A program made the translations under genes and the position numbers. The notes under the pieces are model-generated. The model was given only the letters and a program-made list of their open reading frames with translations, had not been told where the DNA came from and made no database searches. From Trueperaceae bacterium (GTDB lineage: Bacteria > Deinococcota > Deinococci > Deinococcales > Trueperaceae), in the NCBI GenBank assembly GCA_029210865.1, contig JARGGE010000197.1, positions 1 to 5,821 of the forward strand: a DNA stretch of 5,821 nt, written 5' to 3'. Every line of letters starts with the position of its first letter. The first letter of the stretch is position 1. Below, in pieces: positions 1 to 5,485 of this stretch.

Positions 1-116
1 CGCTGCCCTTCGACGGCGCGCCTCCCGCGCCGACGGGACCGACGCGCCTCCGCGTCGAGCGGGTGGAACCGATCCGCGGTAGCGACGACCTCGACGGGGA
101 CGAGCGCACGCGATGA
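1..116 (+). CDS. C-terminal tail of an unidentified protein, coupled to exbD (5' end outside window)
   Basis: A frame is open from the left edge (first full codon at position 3) and ends in TGA at 114-116. About 37 residues are visible, running from LPFDGAPPAP to DLDGDERTR, and the tail is rich in Pro, Arg and Asp. Most third codon positions are G or C, as in the neighbouring genes. The stop overlaps the exbD start as ATGA, the classic arrangement for translational coupling. No domain can be recognised in so short a tail. ExbB/TolQ-type proton-channel subunits often precede exbD, so this could be the variable end of such a protein, but that rests on position alone. Of the other two frames, one has a stop at 80-82; the remaining one is open but lacks the overlap. 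Confidence 0.55.
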   Translation, partial: LPFDGAPPAPTGPTRLRVERVEPIRGSDDLDGDERTR

Positions 117-529
117 CCGTCCGGCGTGGCGCGCGCGGGCGTCACCGGGGGGTGCCGGCGCCGGGGCTCGACCTGACGCCGATGGTCGACGTCGTGTTCC
201 TCCTGATCATCTTCTTCATGGTCTCCACCACCTTCATCACGCTGGAGACGGGGCTGCCCGTCGACCTGCCGACCGCGCCCTCCGCGTCCGCCCAGCCCTC
301 GGACCTGCCCACCGTGACGGTCACGCGCGATGAGCGCGTCTTCCTCGCCGGCGCCGAGCTGGGGCTCGACGAGCTGGCCGTCGCCGTGCAGCAGGCCATC
401 GAGGCGACCGGGCTCACCACCGTCGTGCTGCGGGCGGACGAGGCGGTGCGCCACGGCTTCGTCGTCGAGGTCATGGACCTGATCAAGCGCGCGGGCGCGC
501 AGCGCATCGCCATCGCCGCCGGCGGCTGA
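113..529 (+). CDS. exbD: ExbD/TolR-family biopolymer transport protein
   Basis: A 138-residue protein, the usual length for ExbD/TolR. A short basic cytoplasmic N-terminus (residues 1-18) leads into the family signature LDLTPMVDVVF at 19-29. Asp26 in this signature corresponds to the essential membrane aspartate of ExbD/TolR that carries protons. One transmembrane helix follows (about 27-43), then a periplasmic domain of about 95 residues. In this family ExbD pairs with ExbB to form a proton-driven motor that energises a TonB- or TolA-type partner. The ATG overlaps the preceding stop (ATGA), and a GTG-started gene encoding a TonB-like anchor begins 7 nt after the stop, so the gene sits inside a tight operon. 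ExbD, TolR and orphan paralogues cannot be told apart from sequence alone, so the symbol denotes the family. The family call is firm; the partner is inferred from the neighbour. Confidence 0.93.
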   Translation: MTVRRGARGRHRGVPAPGLDLTPMVDVVFLLIIFFMVSTTFITLETGLPVDLPTAPSASAQPSDLPTVTVTRDERVFLAGAELGLDELAVAVQQAIEATGLTTVVLRADEAVRHGFVVEVMDLIKRAGAQRIAIAAGG

Positions 530-532
530 GGT
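528..532 (+). promoter_or_regulatory. Shine-Dalgarno GAGGT supporting the GTG start at 537
   Basis: GAGGT overlaps the exbD stop codon (TGAGGT) and lies 4 nt before the GTG at 537. It supports the GTG as the true start and suggests that ribosomes finishing exbD reinitiate on the next gene. The spacing is slightly short. Confidence 0.5.
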
Positions 533-536
533 CCGG

Positions 537-2459
537 GTGGCCCGCCGCACCGGTCCCGCGTCCCGAGCGCGCCGTCCGCGGCGTGCGTCGCCGGGATGGG
601 GCGCGCTGGTCCGCGACCCCGACCGGCGCCGGGCGGCGCTGTTGTCGGCGGTGCTGCACGTGTTCGTCCTCCTGCTGGTGATCCTCGCGGTGCGGCTCCC
701 CGAGCCCGAGCCGGAGCCCACCTACCTCGTCATCGACCTCGGGACCCCGGCGCTGGCCGAGGAGGTCGTGGCCGCTGCGGCCGCGGACGCGCCGGCGCCT
801 GCGACGGAGGTGCCGCAGGTCGCCGACGAGCAGGTGGGCGAGCCGCAGGCGGCCACGTCACCCGCCCCGGAGGCCGCGACCGAGCACCCCGAGCCGCAGG
901 TGGCGCAGGACGAGGCGCCCGCTGCGGCGCCGGCCGCGGCCGTGGCCCAGACGCCCGACGTTCCCGTCCCGCCGGTGCCGCGCGCGGTCGCGCCCCCGGC
1001 CGCGACCCCCGAGGTCCCGCTGGCCGCGGTCCCCGCCACGCCGCTCCCGCCGATCGAGACGCCGGACCTCGAACCTGCGCCGCTGGCCGACCGCGTGCCG
1101 GTGCCGATGCCGGAGGTGGCCACGCTCGTGCCCGAACCGCGGGCGGTGGCGCCGGTCCCGCAGGTGAGCGTGGCCGCGGCCGCGCCGGTCCCGCTGCCGG
1201 CGGTCGGCGCCAGCGTCGAGGCGGCCGCGCCGGTCCCGGTGCCGGCCGCGGTTGCCGCCGTGACGCCGGCCCGGCCGGTCGCGACGCCGGACGTGCGCGC
1301 CTCGGTCGGCGCCGCGCGCGACGTGCGCGTCGCGCCGCAGATCGACGTGGCGGCGCCGGTCCCGACCCCGGTCCCGCAGGTGCGCGCCGAGGTGCTCGCG
1401 CCCCCTGCGCCGGCCGCCCCGGCGGTCGACCCCACCGCCGCGGCCGCCGACACGACCATCGCCAGCGAGCGCGACGACGCGCGTCCCGTGGGGGGCGACG
1501 CCGCGACCCCGGGCCAGTCGGGCCCGCTCGACCCCGACGCCTCGGTGGCGGCGGCCGGCGCGGCCGCGGGCCCCGACGGCAGCCTCGAACCCACCGGCAG
1601 CCCGGCGGTGCCGCGGCCGCCGTTCGCGACGCAGCTCGAGCGGCCGCTCGCCGTGATCGTCGACAACGTCGGCGGCTACCCGCAGAGCGGGCTGCGGCCG
1701 GCCTCGACGATCGTCGAGCTCCCCGTCGAGGGGGGCCTGACGCGGCTCATGCTCGTGTTCGATCGCACCGACCCGGAGCGCGTCGGACCCGTGCGCAGCG
1801 CCCGCGAGTACTTCGTCGAGCTCGCCGGACGGCTCGACGCGGTGTTGGTCCACGACGGCGGCTCGCCGGGCGCGCTCGCGGCGATCGCGGCCTCGCCCGC
1901 GCCGACGCTGAACGCCTTCGAGCGCGGCGACCTGTTCAGCCGCGGCGACGGGCAGGCGCCCTACAACCTCTTCTCGCTCGGCGACGCGCTGCGGGTCGCC
2001 ATCAACCGCCTCGACCTCGCGCGCGGGCGCACCGTGGCGACGACGATCTACCGCCCCCCCGAAGACGCCCCGACGGCGACGTCCGTGGCGGTGCGCTACG
2101 GCGCGACGTACACGACCGCCTTCGCGTTCGACGCGACGCTCGGGGGCTACCGCTGGGTGCGCAACGGCGCGCCGGCGGTCGACGCGGCGGGCGAAGCGGT
2201 GCTCCTCGACGCGGTGCTGGTCGGCGCGATCGAGGCGCGCCCGTTCCCGAACGACCCCGCGGGGCGGCTGTCGATCCCCTTGCGCGGCGGCGCCGCGACG
2301 CTCTACGTGGCCGGGCGCGCGGTCGAGGGGCGCTGGGAACTGCGCGACGCGATCGGCGTGCGCTTCGTGAGCGACGCCGAGGAGGTCGACCTGGCGCCCT
2401 TCAAGACGTGGGTGGTGTTGACGCCGACGTACGCGAACCGGGTCGTGACCGCCGAGTGA
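537..2459 (+). CDS. TonB-like anchor fused to a DUF3048 (YerB-like) domain
   Basis: This 640-residue protein has three parts. Residues 1-33 are a basic cytoplasmic N-terminus. Residues 34-52 form one transmembrane helix containing S37-x3-H41, which matches the SxxxH motif in the TonB membrane anchor that contacts ExbB/ExbD. It is followed by a PEPEPEP stretch, as in TonB. Residues 55-360 are a low-complexity Pro/Ala/Val linker. Residues from about 367 to 635 resemble DUF3048/YerB, with LAVIVDN (371-377), VEGGLTRLM (397-405) and GPVRSAREYF (417-426). DUF3048 proteins are generally exported or lipid-anchored and have no agreed function. No TonB C-terminal domain follows. The gene starts 7 nt after exbD with GAGGT upstream of GTG. 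The anchor and its neighbour suggest that an ExbB/ExbD motor acts on the DUF3048 domain in the periplasm; this is inference. A plain signal-anchored DUF3048 protein is the simpler alternative. Confidence 0.85.
   Translation: MARRTGPASRARRPRRASPGWGALVRDPDRRRAALLSAVLHVFVLLLVILAVRLPEPEPEPTYLVIDLGTPALAEEVVAAAAADAPAPATEVPQVADEQVGEPQAATSPAPEAATEHPEPQVAQDEAPAAAPAAAVAQTPDVPVPPVPRAVAPPAATPEVPLAAVPATPLPPIETPDLEPAPLADRVPVPMPEVATLVPEPRAVAPVPQVSVAAAAPVPLPAVGASVEAAAPVPVPAAVAAVTPARPVATPDVRASVGAARDVRVAPQIDVAAPVPTPVPQVRAEVLAPPAPAAPAVDPTAAAADTTIASERDDARPVGGDAATPGQSGPLDPDASVAAAGAAAGPDGSLEPTGSPAVPRPPFATQLERPLAVIVDNVGGYPQSGLRPASTIVELPVEGGLTRLMLVFDRTDPERVGPVRSAREYFVELAGRLDAVLVHDGGSPGALAAIAASPAPTLNAFERGDLFSRGDGQAPYNLFSLGDALRVAINRLDLARGRTVATTIYRPPEDAPTATSVAVRYGATYTTAFAFDATLGGYRWVRNGAPAVDAAGEAVLLDAVLVGAIEARPFPNDPAGRLSIPLRGGAATLYVAGRAVEGRWELRDAIGVRFVSDAEEVDLAPFKTWVVLTPTYANRVVTAE
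1176..1238 (+). repeat. 18-bp exact direct repeat in the linker, 45-bp period
   Basis: GCGGCCGCGCCGGTCCCG occurs at 1176-1193 and again at 1221-1238, a 45-bp (15-codon) period encoding an AAPVP-type unit. A related 15-bp word, CCGGTCCCGCAGGTG, occurs at 1152-1166 and 1368-1382. These are remnants of in-frame duplications in the Pro/Ala-rich linker of the TonB-like protein. Confidence 0.7.
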
Positions 2460-2496
2460 CGCCGTCGTGCGGGGCGCCTTGGTGCGGGGCGGTGGG

Positions 2497-3291
2497 TCAG
2501 CCCGCCTCGGCCTCGCGCGCGATCAGCTCGTCGAAGAAGAGCCCGCGCATCCGCAGCCGGTACCCGAACGCCGCGATCTCGACGTCGAGGTAGGCGTACT
2601 CGTCGCCGTGGCCGTTCGTGTCGAGCAGGATCGCGCGCCCCTGGCTGGCGACGTTCACGCCCCCACGCACCGGCGTGTGGCCGTACACGCCCATCCGGTA
2701 CGGCGTGCGCTGCATCACGTCCTCGTCCTCGTAGATCCAGCGGCGGCGGTTCTCGAGGTAGAAGCCCTGGTCGAACGTGTTGTGCTCGGGGAGCGGGCCG
2801 ACGTGCGCGAGGTGGAGCCCCTCGACGACCAGCTCGCGGGGCCAGCCGGCGATCCAGGCCTTGAGGTCCTCGGGCAGGGCGCCCCCGTACCCCGGTTTCC
2901 ATTCGAAGTGGCTGACGTCGTCGGTGCGCAGCGGCCCCTGGTCGTCGTCGATCGCGTTGTGGTCGTGGTTGCCTAGCAGGACGGTCACGCGGCCCTCGGG
3001 GGCGGCCGCCTGGAAGGCCTGGACCTGACGCAGGAAGGCCTCCTGCGCCACCTCGGCCTTGCGTAGGTGGCGGGGGTTGTACTCGTCGTAGCGCCGCACC
3101 TCGGCGAGGTCGGCGTAGCGTTCGCGGCTCTTGGCGTGCACGAGGTCGCCGAGCAGGACGAGGCGGACGTCCTCCTCGCCGCTCAGCCGTTCGCTCGGGC
3201 GTCCGTGGTCGTCGGCCAGGTCGGCCTCGCGCAGGATGCGCCAGAGCTTGGCGGCCTGCGTGTGGATGTCCCCGACGACGACGAGATGCAC
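2497..3291 (-). CDS. Calcineurin-like metallophosphoesterase
   Basis: This 264-residue protein carries the full metal-binding set of the calcineurin-like phosphoesterase fold, in order: GDIH (D8, H10), GDLVH (D49), GNHDH (N108, H109), H163 in LAHVGP, and GHTP (H205). No signal peptide or membrane segment is visible, so it is probably cytoplasmic. The substrate cannot be read from the sequence; the family includes protein, nucleotide and lipid phosphatases. GDIHT and GNHDH differ from the GDIHG and GNHE of classical PPP protein phosphatases. The start is GTG at 3291-3289, chosen because the first motif follows directly, as is usual in the family. No clear Shine-Dalgarno is seen. The gene begins 10 nt after the LysM/M23 gene and is probably co-transcribed with it. 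Its 3' end faces the DUF3048 gene across 37 bp with no obvious terminator. Confidence 0.9.
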   Translation of the reverse strand: MHLVVVGDIHTQAAKLWRILREADLADDHGRPSERLSGEEDVRLVLLGDLVHAKSRERYADLAEVRRYDEYNPRHLRKAEVAQEAFLRQVQAFQAAAPEGRVTVLLGNHDHNAIDDDQGPLRTDDVSHFEWKPGYGGALPEDLKAWIAGWPRELVVEGLHLAHVGPLPEHNTFDQGFYLENRRRWIYEDEDVMQRTPYRMGVYGHTPVRGGVNVASQGRAILLDTNGHGDEYAYLDVEIAAFGYRLRMRGLFFDELIAREAEAG

Positions 3292-3301
3292 GTGGTTCGG
3301 G

Positions 3302-5041
3302 TCAGCGCGACGCGCGCGCTTCGAGGATGGGCAGCGGGTCGACGGCGGTGCCGGCGACGCGGATCTCGAAGTGCAGGTGCGATCCGGTGACGGTCCCGGT
3401 GGCGCCGACGCGGGCGATGGGCTGCCCGGCGCTCACCGACTGCCCCTCCTGGACGAGGAGCGCGCTGGCGTGCGCGTAGAGGTACTCCGTCTCGCCCTGG
3501 GTCACGACGACGAGGTTGCCGAAGCCGCCGCGCCACCCGGAGAAGGTGATGGTCCCTTCGGTGGCCGAGCGGATGGGGTCGCCGATCTCGCCGTCGATGT
3601 CGAGGCCGTAGTGCATGTTCGACCTGGAGACGACCAGCCGTCGGTAGCCGAAGCGGCTGGTGATCTGGCCGACCAGCGGCCACACCATGCCGTTCGAGAT
3701 GGCCGGCGCCGGCGCGGCGGCCGCGGAGACGGCGCCGAGCGACGGGCCGGGGACGACGTTCAAGGTCTGGCCGACCTGTAGCCGATCGTGGGGCAAACCG
3801 TTGAGCGCCATGAGCGCCGCCACGGTGGTGTTGTGCTGGCGCGCGATCTTCCAGAGGTTGTCTCCGGGCACCACGCGCACCTCGGTGGTCGCGGCGCCGC
3901 CGACGTCGGCGCCCGCCGCGCCGCTCGTCGCATGCACGGCAGCGTAGCGCCCGGGGACCGTCAGCGCCTGACCGACGCGCAGGGTGCCGTTCGTCGCGAT
4001 GCCGTTCGCAGCGGCGAGCGCGTCCACGGTGGTCCCGTGCACGCGCGCGAGCGTCCAGAGGCTGTCGCCCGAGGCCACGTGGACCACCAGCGGCGCGGCG
4101 CTCGGCGTGCCCTCGCGTGCGAACAGGTCGAGCACCTGACCGGGCCGGATGAGGGTGCCGTCGAGGTCGTTCCAGACGATCAGGTCGTCGACGCGCACGT
4201 CGTGGGCGAGCGCGATCTCGTAGAGCGAATCGCCTTCGCGGACGGTGACGCTCAGCGCCGCCGGGGCGGCGGCCGGGGTCGGCGCGGCCGCGGCGGCGCC
4301 GCTCGGCGTGACCTCGGTGCTCGGTGCGGCTGCGCTGGACGTCGACGCCGCTTGCGGGGCGGTCGCGAGCGCGACGGGCACGGTCAGCTCGAGGCCCGGC
4401 CGCAGCGCGTCGCTGGTGAGCGCGTTCGCCGCCATGAGCGAGGCGACCGTGGTGTCGTAGCGGCGCGCGAGCGACCAGAGGTTGTCGCCCGCCTCGACCA
4501 CGTGCGTCGCGGTCGGCGCGGCGGGCGCGCCGGCGGCGGCGGCATCGCCGGTCGACGGGACGCGCAGCGTGGTGCCGAGGCGCAAGGACTCGTCGGTCAA
4601 CCCGTTCGTCGCCATCAGCGCGGCGACGGTGGTGTCGTAGCGGCGCGCGAGCGACCAGAGGTTGTCGCCCGCCTCGACGACGTGCGTCGCGGGCGGCGTG
4701 GCCGCAGTCGCCGTGCTGGGGGCGGGGCCCGCCTGGGCCGGCGTCGGGGTGGCCGGCGCGGTGGTGGTCGGGGCCGGGTCGGCGGCCGCGGTGGTCGCCG
4801 CGTCGTCGGTCGCCGAGTCGTCGGTCGCCTGGTCGGGAAGCGTCAGGACCTGCCCCGGGGTGAGCGCGTCGTGCTGGAGCCCGTTGGCCGCCATGAGCTC
4901 GGCGGCGGTGGTGCCGTGCGCGCGAGCGAGCGCCCACAGGCTGTCGCCGGGGCGGACGGTGATCGTGTTCGCGAGTGCGGTGGAGGCGCCGAGGACGACG
5001 ACCAAGGTGCACGCGTGGGCGAAGCCTCGGAGTTGGAACAT
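3302..5041 (-). CDS. Secreted peptidoglycan hydrolase, six LysM repeats plus M23 metallopeptidase
   Basis: This 579-residue protein has a likely signal peptide (residues 1-25, hydrophobic core TLVVVLG, Ala-x-Ala-like end TALAN). Six LysM peptidoglycan-binding repeats follow at about 26-69, 119-162, 179-222, 264-307, 319-363 and 386-430, separated by Ala/Thr/Pro linkers. An M23 (LytM/peptidase_M23) domain spans about 452-572. The zinc ligands and catalytic histidines are present: H477 and D481 in HYGLD, H524 in YAHAS, and H555/H557 in HLHFE. It should therefore be an active endopeptidase cutting peptide cross-links, rather than a degenerate EnvC/NlpD-type activator. Six LysM units is a high number. 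Repeats 2 and 3 are almost identical, and repeat 4 is the most divergent. The ATG lies 8 nt after an extended -10 motif and no Shine-Dalgarno is visible, suggesting leaderless translation. The metallophosphoesterase gene follows after 10 nt. Confidence 0.95.
   Translation of the reverse strand: MFQLRGFAHACTLVVVLGASTALANTITVRPGDSLWALARAHGTTAAELMAANGLQHDALTPGQVLTLPDQATDDSATDDAATTAAADPAPTTTAPATPTPAQAGPAPSTATAATPPATHVVEAGDNLWSLARRYDTTVAALMATNGLTDESLRLGTTLRVPSTGDAAAAGAPAAPTATHVVEAGDNLWSLARRYDTTVASLMAANALTSDALRPGLELTVPVALATAPQAASTSSAAAPSTEVTPSGAAAAAPTPAAAPAALSVTVREGDSLYEIALAHDVRVDDLIVWNDLDGTLIRPGQVLDLFAREGTPSAAPLVVHVASGDSLWTLARVHGTTVDALAAANGIATNGTLRVGQALTVPGRYAAVHATSGAAGADVGGAATTEVRVVPGDNLWKIARQHNTTVAALMALNGLPHDRLQVGQTLNVVPGPSLGAVSAAAAPAPAISNGMVWPLVGQITSRFGYRRLVVSRSNMHYGLDIDGEIGDPIRSATEGTITFSGWRGGFGNLVVVTQGETEYLYAHASALLVQEGQSVSAGQPIARVGATGTVTGSHLHFEIRVAGTAVDPLPILEARASR
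4442..4692 (-). repeat. Recent internal duplication covering LysM repeats 2 and 3 (180-bp period)
   Basis: Positions 4442-4512 and 4622-4692 (71 bp each) are identical except at two positions (4448/4628 and 4499/4679). The offset is exactly 180 bp, or 60 codons, so the reading frame is kept. The copies encode the GDNLWSLARRYDTTVA core of LysM 2 and LysM 3. The other four LysM units match far less well at DNA level, so this pair arose by recent tandem duplication or gene conversion. Confidence 0.85.
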
Positions 5042-5049
5042 CGCCGCGA

Positions 5050-5058
5050 AGTGTAACA
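5050..5058 (-). promoter_or_regulatory. Extended -10 promoter element of the LysM/M23 gene
   Basis: On the minus strand, TGTTACACT reads as an extended -10: TG, one base, then TACACT, which matches TATAAT at four of six positions including the conserved TA and final T. It ends 8 nt before the ATG at 5041, so transcription would start at or just before the start codon. No convincing -35 lies at 16-18 bp, which fits an extended -10. The patch is also less GC-rich than its surroundings. Confidence 0.5.
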
Positions 5059-5094
5059 GAGCGCGGGTTGCGCTGGCTAGGGACGCGGGCCCGG

Positions 5095-5122
5095 CCGTGG
5101 AACGCCGGGGGGTGTTCCACGG
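5095..5122 (-). terminator. Strong hairpin between the 64-codon gene and the LysM/M23 gene
   Basis: CCGTGGAAC (5095-5103) and GTTCCACGG (5114-5122) form a perfect 9-bp inverted repeat around a 10-nt centre. Two further G-C pairs can form inside, leaving a four-base loop. It lies 41 bp downstream of the 64-codon gene's stop and upstream of the LysM/M23 promoter, the right place for a terminator. No T-run follows on either strand, so it is not a canonical intrinsic terminator. A protein-binding operator about 40 bp upstream of the -10 is the alternative. Confidence 0.5.
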
Positions 5123-5163
5123 TGGGTCCGAGCGGACGGGTCGCTACGCGGTCGCGATGGCGG

Positions 5164-5358
5164 TCAGAACAGGCGCTCGTCCCGTCGGTCGTCGGGCGCC
5201 GCGTCGTGCGGGGTGAGGCGGTCGGCGATCTCCCATTGGACGGACACGTACGTGTCGATGTCGTCGGCGCGCGCCGTGCCTTCGATGAGGCGCCCCTCGA
5301 GCGCCGCGGCGACCCGCAACAGGGAATCGGTCGAGAGGTCGTGGATGAGGTGCCGCAT
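5164..5358 (-). CDS. Small protein of unknown function, 64 residues
   Basis: I do not recognise this protein. It starts MRHLIHDLSTDSLLRVAAAL, looks mostly helical through about residue 48, and ends in a charged, probably disordered tail (DAAPDDRRDERLF). It has no signal peptide, membrane segment or cysteine. It is likely a real gene for two reasons: the ATG is preceded at 5 nt by a near-consensus Shine-Dalgarno (GAAGGAG), and a strong hairpin follows the stop. It lies 127 bp downstream of the truncated amino-acid biosynthesis frame on the same strand, and so may share its transcript or use its own promoter. Its role cannot be inferred from these neighbours. Confidence 0.7.
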   Translation of the reverse strand: MRHLIHDLSTDSLLRVAAALEGRLIEGTARADDIDTYVSVQWEIADRLTPHDAAPDDRRDERLF

Positions 5359-5363
5359 GCCTG

Positions 5364-5370
5364 CTCCTTC
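5364..5370 (-). promoter_or_regulatory. Near-consensus Shine-Dalgarno of the 64-codon gene
   Basis: On the minus strand, GAAGGAG lies 5 nt before the ATG at 5358. It is the best ribosome-binding site in the window and fixes this start. It contrasts with the LysM/M23 and phosphoesterase genes, which lack one. Confidence 0.75.
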
Positions 5371-5434
5371 CGTGACGATGCCCGAGCGCGGGACCCCTTG
5401 GGGTGGTGGCGCGCGGCGGTCGAGCGATGTCCGG

Positions 5435-5440
5435 AATGTA
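5435..5440 (-). promoter_or_regulatory. Possible -10 element upstream of the 64-codon gene
   Basis: TACATT on the minus strand lies 76 nt before the ATG at 5358, in the least GC-rich part of the 127-bp gap (5359-5485). No good -35 is found at normal spacing. It adjoins a small 5-bp hairpin (AGCGG/CCGCT, 5440-5453) that could instead belong to the 3' end of the upstream gene. The rest of the gap shows nothing else I can support. Confidence 0.25.
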
Positions 5441-5485
5441 GCGGAGGCCCGCTTACGGAACCCTCGCAGGCGCGGTCGCGGCGCT

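Noticed and set aside
722..1853. Two long - strand frames antisense to the Pro/Ala linker
   Set aside because: They are Ala/Gly/Ser/Thr- or Arg-rich reflections of the linker codons with no start signals or domains.
2054..2060. Run of seven C that could cause slippage or a sequencing frameshift
   Set aside because: The DUF3048 frame continues normally through it to a sensible C-terminus.
596..2593. A 665-codon + strand frame overlapping the TonB-DUF3048 gene, slightly longer than it
   Set aside because: The product is almost entirely Arg/Gly/Ala with no domain, as expected for an off-frame reading of GC-rich coding DNA. The 640-codon frame has recognisable domains and a ribosome-binding site.
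2303..2902. A - strand frame of 199 codons overlapping the phosphoesterase gene
   Set aside because: It is an off-frame Arg/Pro-rich reading; the 264-codon frame holds all phosphoesterase motifs.
3788..5056. A 422-codon + strand frame antisense to the LysM/M23 gene
   Set aside because: It mirrors the LysM repeats and is Arg/Gly-rich with no domain. Long antisense frames are common in very GC-rich genes.
3183..5120. A 645-codon - strand frame covering the LysM/M23 gene in another phase
   Set aside because: Its Arg/His-rich product lacks domains, while the 579-codon frame contains a signal peptide, six LysM units and an intact M23 site.
5393..5404. ACCCC-TT-GGGGT dyad as a terminator or operator
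   Set aside because: The centre leaves a two-base loop and the arms are only 5 bp, too weak to support without other evidence.
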